This document shows positions 57,355-64,000 of a stretch of 64,000 nucleotides of DNA, in pieces. Both the position numbers and the translations under genes were made by a program. The notes under the pieces are model-generated. The model was not told the DNA's origin. It was given only the letters and a program-made list of their open reading frames with translations, and made no database searches. Location: assembly GCA_944377425.1 (NCBI GenBank), contig CALWEX010000013.1, forward strand, positions 1-64,000, in the 5' to 3' direction. This DNA comes from an uncultured Clostridia bacterium (GTDB lineage: Bacteria; Bacillota; Clostridia; Lachnospirales; Anaerotignaceae). Within the stretch, counting starts at the first letter, position 1, and each line of letters opens with the position of its first letter.

Positions 57355-57838
57355 GACAGAATTTAAAAGTTTAATTGAACAAATATCCGCTGCATACAGT
57401 AATTTGTTTGTAGTTACGCCAGATGTTTTGAACGTGTGGTTTGAAAACCTATCTGATTTGGATTTTAAGGCGGCTGAGAGCGCTTTAAAAGCTTTTATCA
57501 AACAAAACCATTATCCGCCAACAATATCGGATTTAAGGCGGTTTAATGAGAAATTAGAGGGGGTGCGAAAAGAAAGCATAAAAGAGCTTAAACGTGTTTG
57601 GGAAAATATATGCAATCAGTATCCGGCAAGTTTAAGAGATGAAAAAGCCAAAACCTACTTTTTGGGTTACATAAAAACGATTGTACCAGAGAAACGTGTG
57701 GAAGCAGCAAAAGACATAAGCAATGCTGTTAGGGCTTATGTGAGAAAGAAAGAACGTGGCACCGATACAAGAATGCTTGTATTAAGTGATTGTCTAAAAA
57801 AAATAATACAGCTTAAAAAGAGAGATGAAAAAACTTGA
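57347..57838 (+). CDS. Replicative helicase loader (G39P-like)
   Basis: The 163-residue protein (MNKTEFKSLIEQISAAYSNL at its start) has the block VWFENLSDLDFKAAESALKA and HYPPTISDLRRF typical of the SPP1 G39P family. That family loads the DnaB-type helicase onto the origin-initiator complex. It lies between the initiator and the helicase genes and overlaps both neighbours. Confidence 0.82.
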   Translation: MNKTEFKSLIEQISAAYSNLFVVTPDVLNVWFENLSDLDFKAAESALKAFIKQNHYPPTISDLRRFNEKLEGVRKESIKELKRVWENICNQYPASLRDEKAKTYFLGYIKTIVPEKRVEAAKDISNAVRAYVRKKERGTDTRMLVLSDCLKKIIQLKKRDEKT

Positions 57839-58149
57839 AATATTATCTTGAGGAAGAACGCTTTAAATCCAGTTTTACAGAATATTTCAGAGAATGGGTA
57901 AAGCCACCAATGAATTTCTATTATAAATTCGACAATGAATGTACACTTATTTTTTATTGTGATTTTATTAATAAAAATGGTGGTTATTCCTGTAAAGCGT
58001 TAGTAGAACTATATGACAGCAATATTAATTTAATAAACAAAATATCTGTTGATATGAGTGAAAAAAATATTAATTCAGGTGATGCATTATACAAATTCTT
58101 AAGAGATTGGGTACAAGAAAGTTTGCAAGGAATGAATAAAGAAGGGTGA
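57835..58149 (+). CDS. Hypothetical protein in replication operon
   Basis: The 104-residue protein starts at TTG 57835, overlapping the loader stop by TTGA, with AGAGAG upstream. It is an alpha/beta protein with an aromatic-rich start (REWVKPPMNFYYKFDNEC). Its place between loader and helicase suggests a replication role. Not recognised. Confidence 0.55.
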   Translation: MKYYLEEERFKSSFTEYFREWVKPPMNFYYKFDNECTLIFYCDFINKNGGYSCKALVELYDSNINLINKISVDMSEKNINSGDALYKFLRDWVQESLQGMNKEG

Positions 58150-58152
58150 CAA

Positions 58153-59445
58153 ATGAGCCGTATTGCGGAAGAAGGTGTTATTGGTTCAATATGCCTTGAC
58201 AGTAATTGTATTGCTGATATTGCCGGTAGTTTAAAGCCTGAAATGTTCACGGACAAACTATACAGCGCAATATACAAAGAATGGCTTGAGGCATACATAA
58301 ATAACTACAAGATAGACATTGTTGAGATTGCTCATAATTTACAAGGGCAATTTCAAGAAAACGAGATACTTAATGCAATTAAAATTTGCTCTTTAAGTAT
58401 AAGCATATCAGCACAGGTTGAAAGCCTCGCAAAGGTCGTAATTAACGATTACAAGGCGTTTAAATTAAACGAATACCTTCAAGGTCATACAATTACAGGT
58501 GCTAATATTGACGCTTATATAAAGCGCTTACAGCTCGAAATAGAGGGCTTAGAAGATGCGACAGAGAGCAAGGCAAAGTCTTTAACTGATATAGCCAAAG
58601 AAAATAAAGAACATTACTTCAAACCCAAAGAAAAAATTATAACTACTGGTTTTGATAATGTTGATGATTGGCTATGTGGGCTTGAAGGTGGCGATGTAAT
58701 TGTTATTGGCGCAAGGCCGGCGGTTGGTAAATCCGCTTTTGCTTTACAGGTTATAAGGAACATGGCTAATAAAGGCTTGAAGGTTGGTTTGTTTAACCTT
58801 GAAATGAGCGAACAACAAATATATGAACGCTTTGTTGTCGCTGAAAGTGGAATTGAGCTTATGCGGTTAAGACGTGCGATAGCTTTTTTAGGTGATGAAA
58901 AAGAGAATTTTGACAATGCAAATGAAGCTGTTGAGAAATACGAAAACATATTTATTTCAACAGGTAGTAAAAGCCCGAGTGATATTAGGAAAGAAAGCCG
59001 GAAAGCTGGTTATGACGTTATAGTTATTGACTATTTGCAATTACTCAAAAATGAAACGAATTATAGTAATAGAGCAGCAGAAGTCGGAGCTATAAGCAAG
59101 GCAATTAAACAGATTGCAACGGATTTTAATATTCCGGTAATTATCTTAAGCCAGTTGAACAGGTTATCACAAAGGTATCAAGAACCGTCTATGTCGGAGC
59201 TTAGAGAGTCCGGCGACATAGAGCAAGACGCAAGTGTAATAATGCTTCTATGGAACTTAAATGAAGATGATGGCGAAAAAAAAGGTTTAAAAGTTGAGAA
59301 AAACCGTCAAGGTGTTTTAGGAAAAGAAACTCTTGTTTTTGACGGTGCACACATGACTTTTACGGAAACAAATGAAAACCCAAGAGATGTGCAAAACCAA
59401 TACAGCGATTGGAGTTCAGTAAATGAGCCGACACCATTTGATTGA
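58153..59445 (+). CDS. dnaB: Replicative DNA helicase, DnaB type
   Basis: The 430-residue protein has the N-terminal DnaB helical domain, then the RecA-like motor: P-loop GARPAVGKSAFALQ (about 196-209), Walker B VIVIDYLQLL, and the IILSQLNR and ELRESGDIEQDA motifs. It unwinds phage DNA at the fork. It is slightly shorter than host DnaB (about 440-460). No intein is present here, unlike many phage DnaB genes. Confidence 0.94.
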   Translation: MSRIAEEGVIGSICLDSNCIADIAGSLKPEMFTDKLYSAIYKEWLEAYINNYKIDIVEIAHNLQGQFQENEILNAIKICSLSISISAQVESLAKVVINDYKAFKLNEYLQGHTITGANIDAYIKRLQLEIEGLEDATESKAKSLTDIAKENKEHYFKPKEKIITTGFDNVDDWLCGLEGGDVIVIGARPAVGKSAFALQVIRNMANKGLKVGLFNLEMSEQQIYERFVVAESGIELMRLRRAIAFLGDEKENFDNANEAVEKYENIFISTGSKSPSDIRKESRKAGYDVIVIDYLQLLKNETNYSNRAAEVGAISKAIKQIATDFNIPVIILSQLNRLSQRYQEPSMSELRESGDIEQDASVIMLLWNLNEDDGEKKGLKVEKNRQGVLGKETLVFDGAHMTFTETNENPRDVQNQYSDWSSVNEPTPFD

Positions 59446-59455
59446 GGTGTTTTGA

Positions 59456-59680
59456 TTGGAAATTAAGTTTGATAAAAATTCAAAAGAATGGGCTATGTTC
59501 AGAGATTTTTGGATATTGTACCAAAAGTATTATAAACCAGAAGCGGCCGAAAGTTACTGGAAAGAACTTGTTAATGCAGTAGGTGAGTTTAACAGAAAGT
59601 ATGATACAAAGTTTTCGGCTGAACTTTCATGTTCGTTATTTAACGACATTGAAAGAAGATACAAGGGGGATAAGGAATGA
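59456..59680 (+). CDS. Small hypothetical protein beside helicase
   Basis: The 74-residue helical protein starts at TTG 59456, 6 nt after AGGTG. It is rich in aromatic residues (MFRDFWILYQKYYKPEAAES) and is known from layout in Clostridia phages only. It overlaps the SbcC-like gene by 4 bases. Confidence 0.58.
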   Translation: MEIKFDKNSKEWAMFRDFWILYQKYYKPEAAESYWKELVNAVGEFNRKYDTKFSAELSCSLFNDIERRYKGDKE

Positions 59681-61611
59681 AAATTGATAGCATTACATTA
59701 AGTAATTTCAAGGGTTGCAAACAGGCTACATACAATTTTAACGGACACAATGTTTCTATCGAGGGTAAAAACGGCATTGGTAAAACAACAATAGCTACAG
59801 CCTATATGTGGGTATTTGCTGACAAAGATTATGACTTGCACAGCAATCCATATATAAGACCGTTAGGAGTAGAAGAAGCTACACCGAGAGTTGATATAGT
59901 CCTTGATATTAACGGCAAAAAAATATATGTTGCCAAAATGCAGAAAAGAACAGTGAAAAAGTCAAAGACTGGTGGAGCAGATGCTATAAGCTTATCAAAT
60001 GCTTATGAAATTAACTCTATTGAATATGGAGAGAGGGACTTCAAAAAAAAGTTAGAAGAATACGGATTTAATTTTGACTTGTTCTTACCGCTTTCACACC
60101 CGAATGTCTTTACAAACCAAAAATCAGCCGAAATGCGAAAAGTGCTTTTTAACATGGCAACAGAAAAAACAGACCTGGAAATAGCCGAAATGACAAAAGA
60201 CGTTAATGAAGCAAAGGCTTTATTGGAAACATATTCTTTTGACGAAGTAAAAGCTATGCAAAATGCGACAATACGGAAAATCAAAGAAGTATATGGAAAA
60301 GACGGCGAAATACTCAGGGCGAAAATTGAGGGTATGGAGCAGTCAAAGTCAAATATTGCTGTTGATGATTTAGAGCTTCAAAAGCAGGCACTTATACAGC
60401 AGATAGAGGATACAAACAAGAAAAAAGAAGATGTTTCTATCCAATATGAAGAAAGAAAGAAGCTTTTAACGGAAATTAATGAGCTTAAATCACAGCTTGA
60501 TGATTTGCAATTTAATGCTAATGCAGAAAACAGCAAGAAGAAAAAAGAGCTTGAAAATCAAGTGATTGAAGTTAAAGCCGAAATTGAATTGACTGAACGC
60601 AAGAATAAAACTGATGAAATGCGTATATCTACAATGCAACAGTTTGTAAATGATATTTCGTCACAGATTAATTCATTCAGAGTTAAGTGGAAGCAAACTA
60701 ACGAAATGCAGTTTGATGAAAGCAGTTGTATATGTTCATATTGCGGGCAAGAATATCCAGCGGACAAAAAAGAAAAATTAAAAGCTGATTTTGAGCAAAC
60801 CAAAGCAGATGACTTAAAACGCATTACAGAAAAAGGCACTGAACTTTCAAACGAACTTAAATTAAGGAACAAAGAGTTGGAAGAATTTAAGGCGGAAATT
60901 AAAAGCAGGGAACCTAAATTAGACGGCTTAAAAGAAACTCTTTCAAAATTAAATGAAGAACTTTCTTTAATTCCAAACGGTGTGGATATTTCCGGCACAA
61001 AAGAATACAAAGCTATTAAGTCACAGCTTGACGAAAAAACAACCGCCTTAGACTCATATAAGACTGTAGAAGATACACAAACACACTTGAATAGTTTGGG
61101 TTCTGACTTGCAGAGATGTCTTATTGAGGTTGAAAAGAAAATTACTATAGCGAACAAAAACAATGAAATTGATAAGGCTATAGCTGATTTGAAAGCAAAG
61201 CAAATAGAGTATGAGCAGAACAAAGCAAATGCTGAAAAAGTCTTGTATCAGCTTGAATTGATTAGTCAGAAAAAGAATGAAATTTTAACCGATGAAATTA
61301 ACAAAAATTTCAGTCTTGTTAAATGGCGAATGTTTGATTATCAAAAAAATGGGGAATACAAAGAGTGCTGTATTCCACAATTTAGTGGTAAGGACATGAA
61401 TGTCTCTACCAACACAGGACTTGAAATAATGATGAAGTTAGACATCATTAATGGTTTGCAAAGGTTTTATAAAACAAGCTATCCGGCATTTCTTGACGGA
61501 GCCGAAAGTCTTTCAAGTGATACAAAAGAACTCATAAAAACAGATTTCCAGTTAATCTATCTTTCAGTTGCTGAAAACAATGAAATAAATTTGAAAATCG
61601 AGGGGGAATAA
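59677..61611 (+). CDS. SbcC/Rad50-like ATPase with zinc hook
   Basis: The 644-residue protein opens MKIDSITLSNFKGCKQATYN and has the P-loop GKNGIGKTT near residue 33. Two long coiled coils flank a CSYCGQEYP zinc-hook-like turn (about residue 350-358), and a C-terminal half-ATPase ends LDGAESLSSDT and LIYLSVAE. This is the layout of a small Rad50/SbcC or phage gp46-like protein, used in recombination-dependent replication. No SbcD-type nuclease gene is adjacent in the window. Confidence 0.82.
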   Translation: MKIDSITLSNFKGCKQATYNFNGHNVSIEGKNGIGKTTIATAYMWVFADKDYDLHSNPYIRPLGVEEATPRVDIVLDINGKKIYVAKMQKRTVKKSKTGGADAISLSNAYEINSIEYGERDFKKKLEEYGFNFDLFLPLSHPNVFTNQKSAEMRKVLFNMATEKTDLEIAEMTKDVNEAKALLETYSFDEVKAMQNATIRKIKEVYGKDGEILRAKIEGMEQSKSNIAVDDLELQKQALIQQIEDTNKKKEDVSIQYEERKKLLTEINELKSQLDDLQFNANAENSKKKKELENQVIEVKAEIELTERKNKTDEMRISTMQQFVNDISSQINSFRVKWKQTNEMQFDESSCICSYCGQEYPADKKEKLKADFEQTKADDLKRITEKGTELSNELKLRNKELEEFKAEIKSREPKLDGLKETLSKLNEELSLIPNGVDISGTKEYKAIKSQLDEKTTALDSYKTVEDTQTHLNSLGSDLQRCLIEVEKKITIANKNNEIDKAIADLKAKQIEYEQNKANAEKVLYQLELISQKKNEILTDEINKNFSLVKWRMFDYQKNGEYKECCIPQFSGKDMNVSTNTGLEIMMKLDIINGLQRFYKTSYPAFLDGAESLSSDTKELIKTDFQLIYLSVAENNEINLKIEGE

Positions 61612-61613
61612 TT

Positions 61614-61973
61614 GTGGAAGAAAACATTAAATCTATAGTTCAAATGGCGAGAGGTGCAATCGAAGAAAGAATTGACCTTGAAATGTCAAGAGTATTAGAG
61701 AATATCCTTGACTACAATACAAAGGCTACAGCTAAAAGAAAACTAACAGTGACCTTTGAATTTGTGCCAGATGATGAAAGAAGAACATTATCTGTTACAG
61801 CAACAGCAAAAAGCTCTCTTGCCCCTACAAATCCTATTGCAACAGCTTTATATGTAGGTAAATCAAATGGAGAAATACAGGCAGTTGAAATGACAGCACA
61901 AATACCAGGTCAGCAAGATTTATTTGGCGAAGAAGTACAACCAGCAAAATTAAAACTCATTGTTAATAAATAA
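61614..61973 (+). CDS. Hypothetical protein in recombination operon
   Basis: The 119-residue protein begins at GTG 61614 behind AGGGGGA. It has a helical start and a beta half (RKLTVTFEFVPDDERRTLSV) and ends with a GQQDLFGEE stretch that resembles a clamp-binding peptide (QxxLF). It may bind the replication clamp. Not otherwise recognised. Confidence 0.58.
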   Translation: MEENIKSIVQMARGAIEERIDLEMSRVLENILDYNTKATAKRKLTVTFEFVPDDERRTLSVTATAKSSLAPTNPIATALYVGKSNGEIQAVEMTAQIPGQQDLFGEEVQPAKLKLIVNK

Positions 61974-61988
61974 AGGGAGGAACCAATT

Positions 61989-62738
61989 ATGTTAAAAGAA
62001 GCAATCGAAACAATAAGAGAAATGGCAATTAATGAAGCAAAAATACAAACAGTTACTATTGACGGGGTTGTTTATACCAAAGATAAAAACGGTGAAGTTA
62101 GTTATTTATGCGAAGAAAATACAGAGCCTATTATTCCACAAACAATAGCTGTTACAAGTCTTTCTGGATTAGTTCAGTGGGTTAAAAATGAGTGTAAAAA
62201 GAATCCTGCACTTTTATTTGTAGAAGTTCAGTCACCAGACAACGTTATTGTTCGTACAGAAAGAAGTGCTGTAAGAGAAGAAGAAACAAGTAAACTTTTT
62301 AGTTTATACATAAGCAACAATACATTTCGTAAAGGCTTTAGAAGTTATGAGGAAGCCATGATTGAATTAAGAAGTAAATATCAGCACACAGAAGATATAG
62401 ATTATCTTTTGAAAATGTTATCGTCCATGAAAATAGAAGATTCCGTACAGACGGACGACAATGGTTTAACACAGCAAGTTACAGTTAAAAAAGGCATTGC
62501 ATTAACTGAAAATGTAACAATAAAACCGATTGTAAAACTTAAACCATATAGAACATTTTTAGAGGTTGAACAGCCTGAAAGTGAATTTTTAGTGAAAATA
62601 GGCGAAAAAGGACAAATTGGTTTTTTTGAAGCTGACGGTGGCATGTGGCAAATAACAGTCAGAAATATAATAGCTGATTATTTAAAAGATGCCTTAAAAG
62701 AAGAAATCGACAAAGAGAGAATTAAAGTCATTTTATAA
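61989..62738 (+). CDS. Phage protein resembling DUF2303/YfdQ
   Basis: The 249-residue protein has AVTSLSGLVQWVKNECK, a beta-rich middle and the SNNTFRKGFRSYEEAMIELR and DGGMWQITVRNIIADYLKD blocks. Size and place beside recombination genes suit the DUF2303 family, but the match is tentative. GGGAGGA precedes the ATG. Confidence 0.55.
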   Translation: MLKEAIETIREMAINEAKIQTVTIDGVVYTKDKNGEVSYLCEENTEPIIPQTIAVTSLSGLVQWVKNECKKNPALLFVEVQSPDNVIVRTERSAVREEETSKLFSLYISNNTFRKGFRSYEEAMIELRSKYQHTEDIDYLLKMLSSMKIEDSVQTDDNGLTQQVTVKKGIALTENVTIKPIVKLKPYRTFLEVEQPESEFLVKIGEKGQIGFFEADGGMWQITVRNIIADYLKDALKEEIDKERIKVIL

Positions 62739-62800
62739 GAAAGCATGGGAAGGCGGGTGGGGCAAAACGGTTAAGTAAAATTTGAAAGCGAGTTGAAAGA

Positions 62801-63013
62801 ATGAAATTAAAAGATGTTTTTGATGTTATAGACAGCTCTACACCAATTTCGCTTTATTTAAAAATTGGTGGTGTTTGGCTTCACCGTAGCAGTTTATTAT
62901 ATATAAATTCTTACCAAAAATTTGAAAAGTTTTATGATTTTAAAGTTACAGAATTAGACGTAGACATTGTTAATTATAAAAATGTTTTGATTGTTTATGC
63001 GGAGGAGAATTGA
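62801..63013 (+). CDS. Small protein, first of a tandem paralogue pair
   Basis: The 70-residue protein (MKLKDVFDVIDSSTPISLYL at its start) aligns in plan with the next gene: MKxKxxF, a short helix, a beta hairpin and an ending VY(A/I). It is probably a duplicated small phage domain. A weak ribosome site (GAAAGCGAG) precedes it. Confidence 0.58.
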   Translation: MKLKDVFDVIDSSTPISLYLKIGGVWLHRSSLLYINSYQKFEKFYDFKVTELDVDIVNYKNVLIVYAEEN

Positions 63014-63014
63014 A

Positions 63015-63215
63015 ATGAAGGTAAAAGAATTTTTTGCTTTAGCAGATGCCGAATTTTTGGCGAACATGACAATAAAGATAAACGATATTGAATTTCAAGC
63101 TAAAGACTATGTTTCAAATGAAGATGTTAAAAATAATGCTTTAGGGGATTTTGAAATAGAAAAATTTTCCGAAAAGGATAGTAGTTTTACTGTGTATATA
63201 AAGGTAAGTAAATAA
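63015..63215 (+). CDS. Small protein, second of a tandem paralogue pair
   Basis: The 66-residue protein (MKVKEFFALADAEFLANMTI at its start) follows its paralogue within 2 bases, with GGAGGAG inside the end of that gene. A longer frame from 62991 is not needed. Function unknown. Confidence 0.58.
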   Translation: MKVKEFFALADAEFLANMTIKINDIEFQAKDYVSNEDVKNNALGDFEIEKFSEKDSSFTVYIKVSK

Positions 63216-63234
63216 AAGAAGGTGGGAAAAAATA

Positions 63235-63390
63235 ATGGACTTAGACAGAATATTACATCACTTAAATAGCCTTATTCGTCCCTTAGAGGAAGATTATGAA
63301 ATGGAAAAAGAAGAACGTTTAAAGCTTGAAGCAGAAAACAAAAAATTAAAAGATAGATTAAAAACTCTTGACGGGCAAATTTGGGACTAA
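63235..63390 (+). CDS. Small coiled-coil protein (51 residues)
   Basis: The ORF (MDLDRILHHLNSLIRPLEED at its start) follows AAGAAGGTGG by 7 nt and is a charged helix (KLEAENKKLKDRLKTLDGQI). It lies directly before the recombinase gene. Function unknown. Confidence 0.58.
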   Translation: MDLDRILHHLNSLIRPLEEDYEMEKEERLKLEAENKKLKDRLKTLDGQIWD

Positions 63391-63410
63391 TGAAAGTGAG
63401 GAATAAAACT

Positions 63411-64000
63411 ATGGCAGATACAGCAGTTAAACCTTTTACAACGTCTTTAAGTGAATGGAGCAAAACATATACAAATTTAGTTGCTAAAGATTATGAGATT
63501 TGCGGTGTGGAGTTTGACGAATATTCCAAAAAATGCGCTTTAGAAGCGATTACAGCCATTTTTAATCTTGTTAAAACATCTCCTAAGGTTGAAATGGCAG
63601 ACCTTGACAGCAGCAATTTAAGAAGCATTGTAGAGCATTGTGCCAGCCTTAAACTTAATGCTAATGCCTATCCAAGAGAGTGTTATTTCCAGCTTAGAAA
63701 TACAAAAGTAGGCGTTGACGAACAGGGCAAGGATATATGGAAGCAAATGGTTGAAATGGGTATTGACGGTGACGGTAATGACGCTATTTTGACAAATTTC
63801 GGTAAAGATGTTGAAAAAGTTTATCCGTACTGGGCAGTTAAAGAGGGCGACACTTATGTTCCACCTAAGCATAAAGGTATAGAAATTACACCGCCTGAAT
63901 GGGAAGAAAAAGGGCAGTCGGAAAAAGTTGTTGCAGTTGTTTATCCGGTTAAATTAAAAGACGGTACAGTTGTTTATTTAACAGCTAATAGGGATAGTGT
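63411..64000 (+). CDS. RecT-like single-strand annealing protein, cut by window end
   Basis: About 196 residues are visible (MADTAVKPFTTSLSEWSKTY at its start). The block CASLKLNANAYPRECYFQLR followed by KQMVEMGIDGDGNDAIL is like RecT-family annealing proteins, where LNP-like residues precede the first strands. With the SbcC-like ATPase upstream it would form a phage recombination set. GTGAGGA precedes the ATG. The match is by pattern only. Confidence 0.62.
   Translation, partial: MADTAVKPFTTSLSEWSKTYTNLVAKDYEICGVEFDEYSKKCALEAITAIFNLVKTSPKVEMADLDSSNLRSIVEHCASLKLNANAYPRECYFQLRNTKVGVDEQGKDIWKQMVEMGIDGDGNDAILTNFGKDVEKVYPYWAVKEGDTYVPPKHKGIEITPPEWEEKGQSEKVVAVVYPVKLKDGTVVYLTANRDS

Noticed and set aside
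58153-59445. Second intein in the DnaB helicase
   Set aside because: All helicase motifs are contiguous and the length is normal.
60558-61223. Minus-strand 221-codon ORF inside the SbcC-like gene
   Set aside because: It mirrors the coiled-coil codons of the real gene and has no start signal.

Overview
The window is low-GC, AT-biased DNA from an anaerobic member of the Clostridia. That placement rests on the strong AGGAGG-type ribosome binding sites, the complete [FeFe]-hydrogenase maturation set (a TM1266-like protein, HydE, HydG, HydF), TTG and GTG starts next to good ribosome sites, and Gram-positive gene families such as a phi LC3 holin and VanZ. The species cannot be named from sequence alone.

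Bases 1 to about 17,085 are host chromosome. The left edge is the end of an IS3-type insertion sequence. It is followed by a pentapeptide-repeat protein, a sodium symporter of the NSS family, a ZIP metal transporter and a PAP2 phosphatase. The hydrogenase maturation operon comes next, behind a leader RNA with a terminator. After it lie an HpcH/HpaI aldolase, a second NSS symporter, a MATE exporter with its MerR regulator and a textbook 19-bp-spaced MerR promoter, a VanZ-like protein, a second ZIP transporter, an HD phosphohydrolase and a few membrane or unknown proteins. A decapitated permease 3' end at 16,941-17,084 probably marks where foreign DNA begins.

From about 17,100 to the right edge the window is a large prophage of siphovirus type that runs past 64,000. 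Its layout is as follows. A left cassette of unrecognised genes (17.1-21.5 kb) ends in an IrrE-like metallopeptidase. A regulated accessory island (21.8-26.7 kb) has an HTH repressor between two operons whose promoters carry the same operator. An RHH protein faces a short serine recombinase (26.8-27.8 kb). A noncoding, strongly structured stretch of about 600 nt encloses a tRNA-Gln (28.0-28.6 kb). Small early-late genes lead to a terminase large subunit interrupted in its P-loop by a class 3 intein. Head and neck genes follow at 33-40 kb, then tail genes at 40-50 kb, including a G/GT-type -1 frameshift and a tape measure protein. The lysis cassette (holin, macrodomain, M15 endolysin) is at 50.3-51.7 kb, then two probable lysogenic-conversion genes. 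A CI-like repressor faces a strong early promoter at 53.9 kb. The early and replication genes at 54-64 kb include an initiator with an AT-rich internal origin candidate, a helicase loader, DnaB, an SbcC-like ATPase and the start of a RecT-like recombinase.

The most unusual items are the giant RNA candidate with its embedded tRNA and tRNA-like 3' domain, the class 3 intein in the terminase Walker A motif, the two-operon island under one operator, a free-standing sRNA candidate beside a polypurine/AT-rich tract, and the unexplained 17-21 kb cassette. All functions are inferred by reading the sequence; no database search was run.
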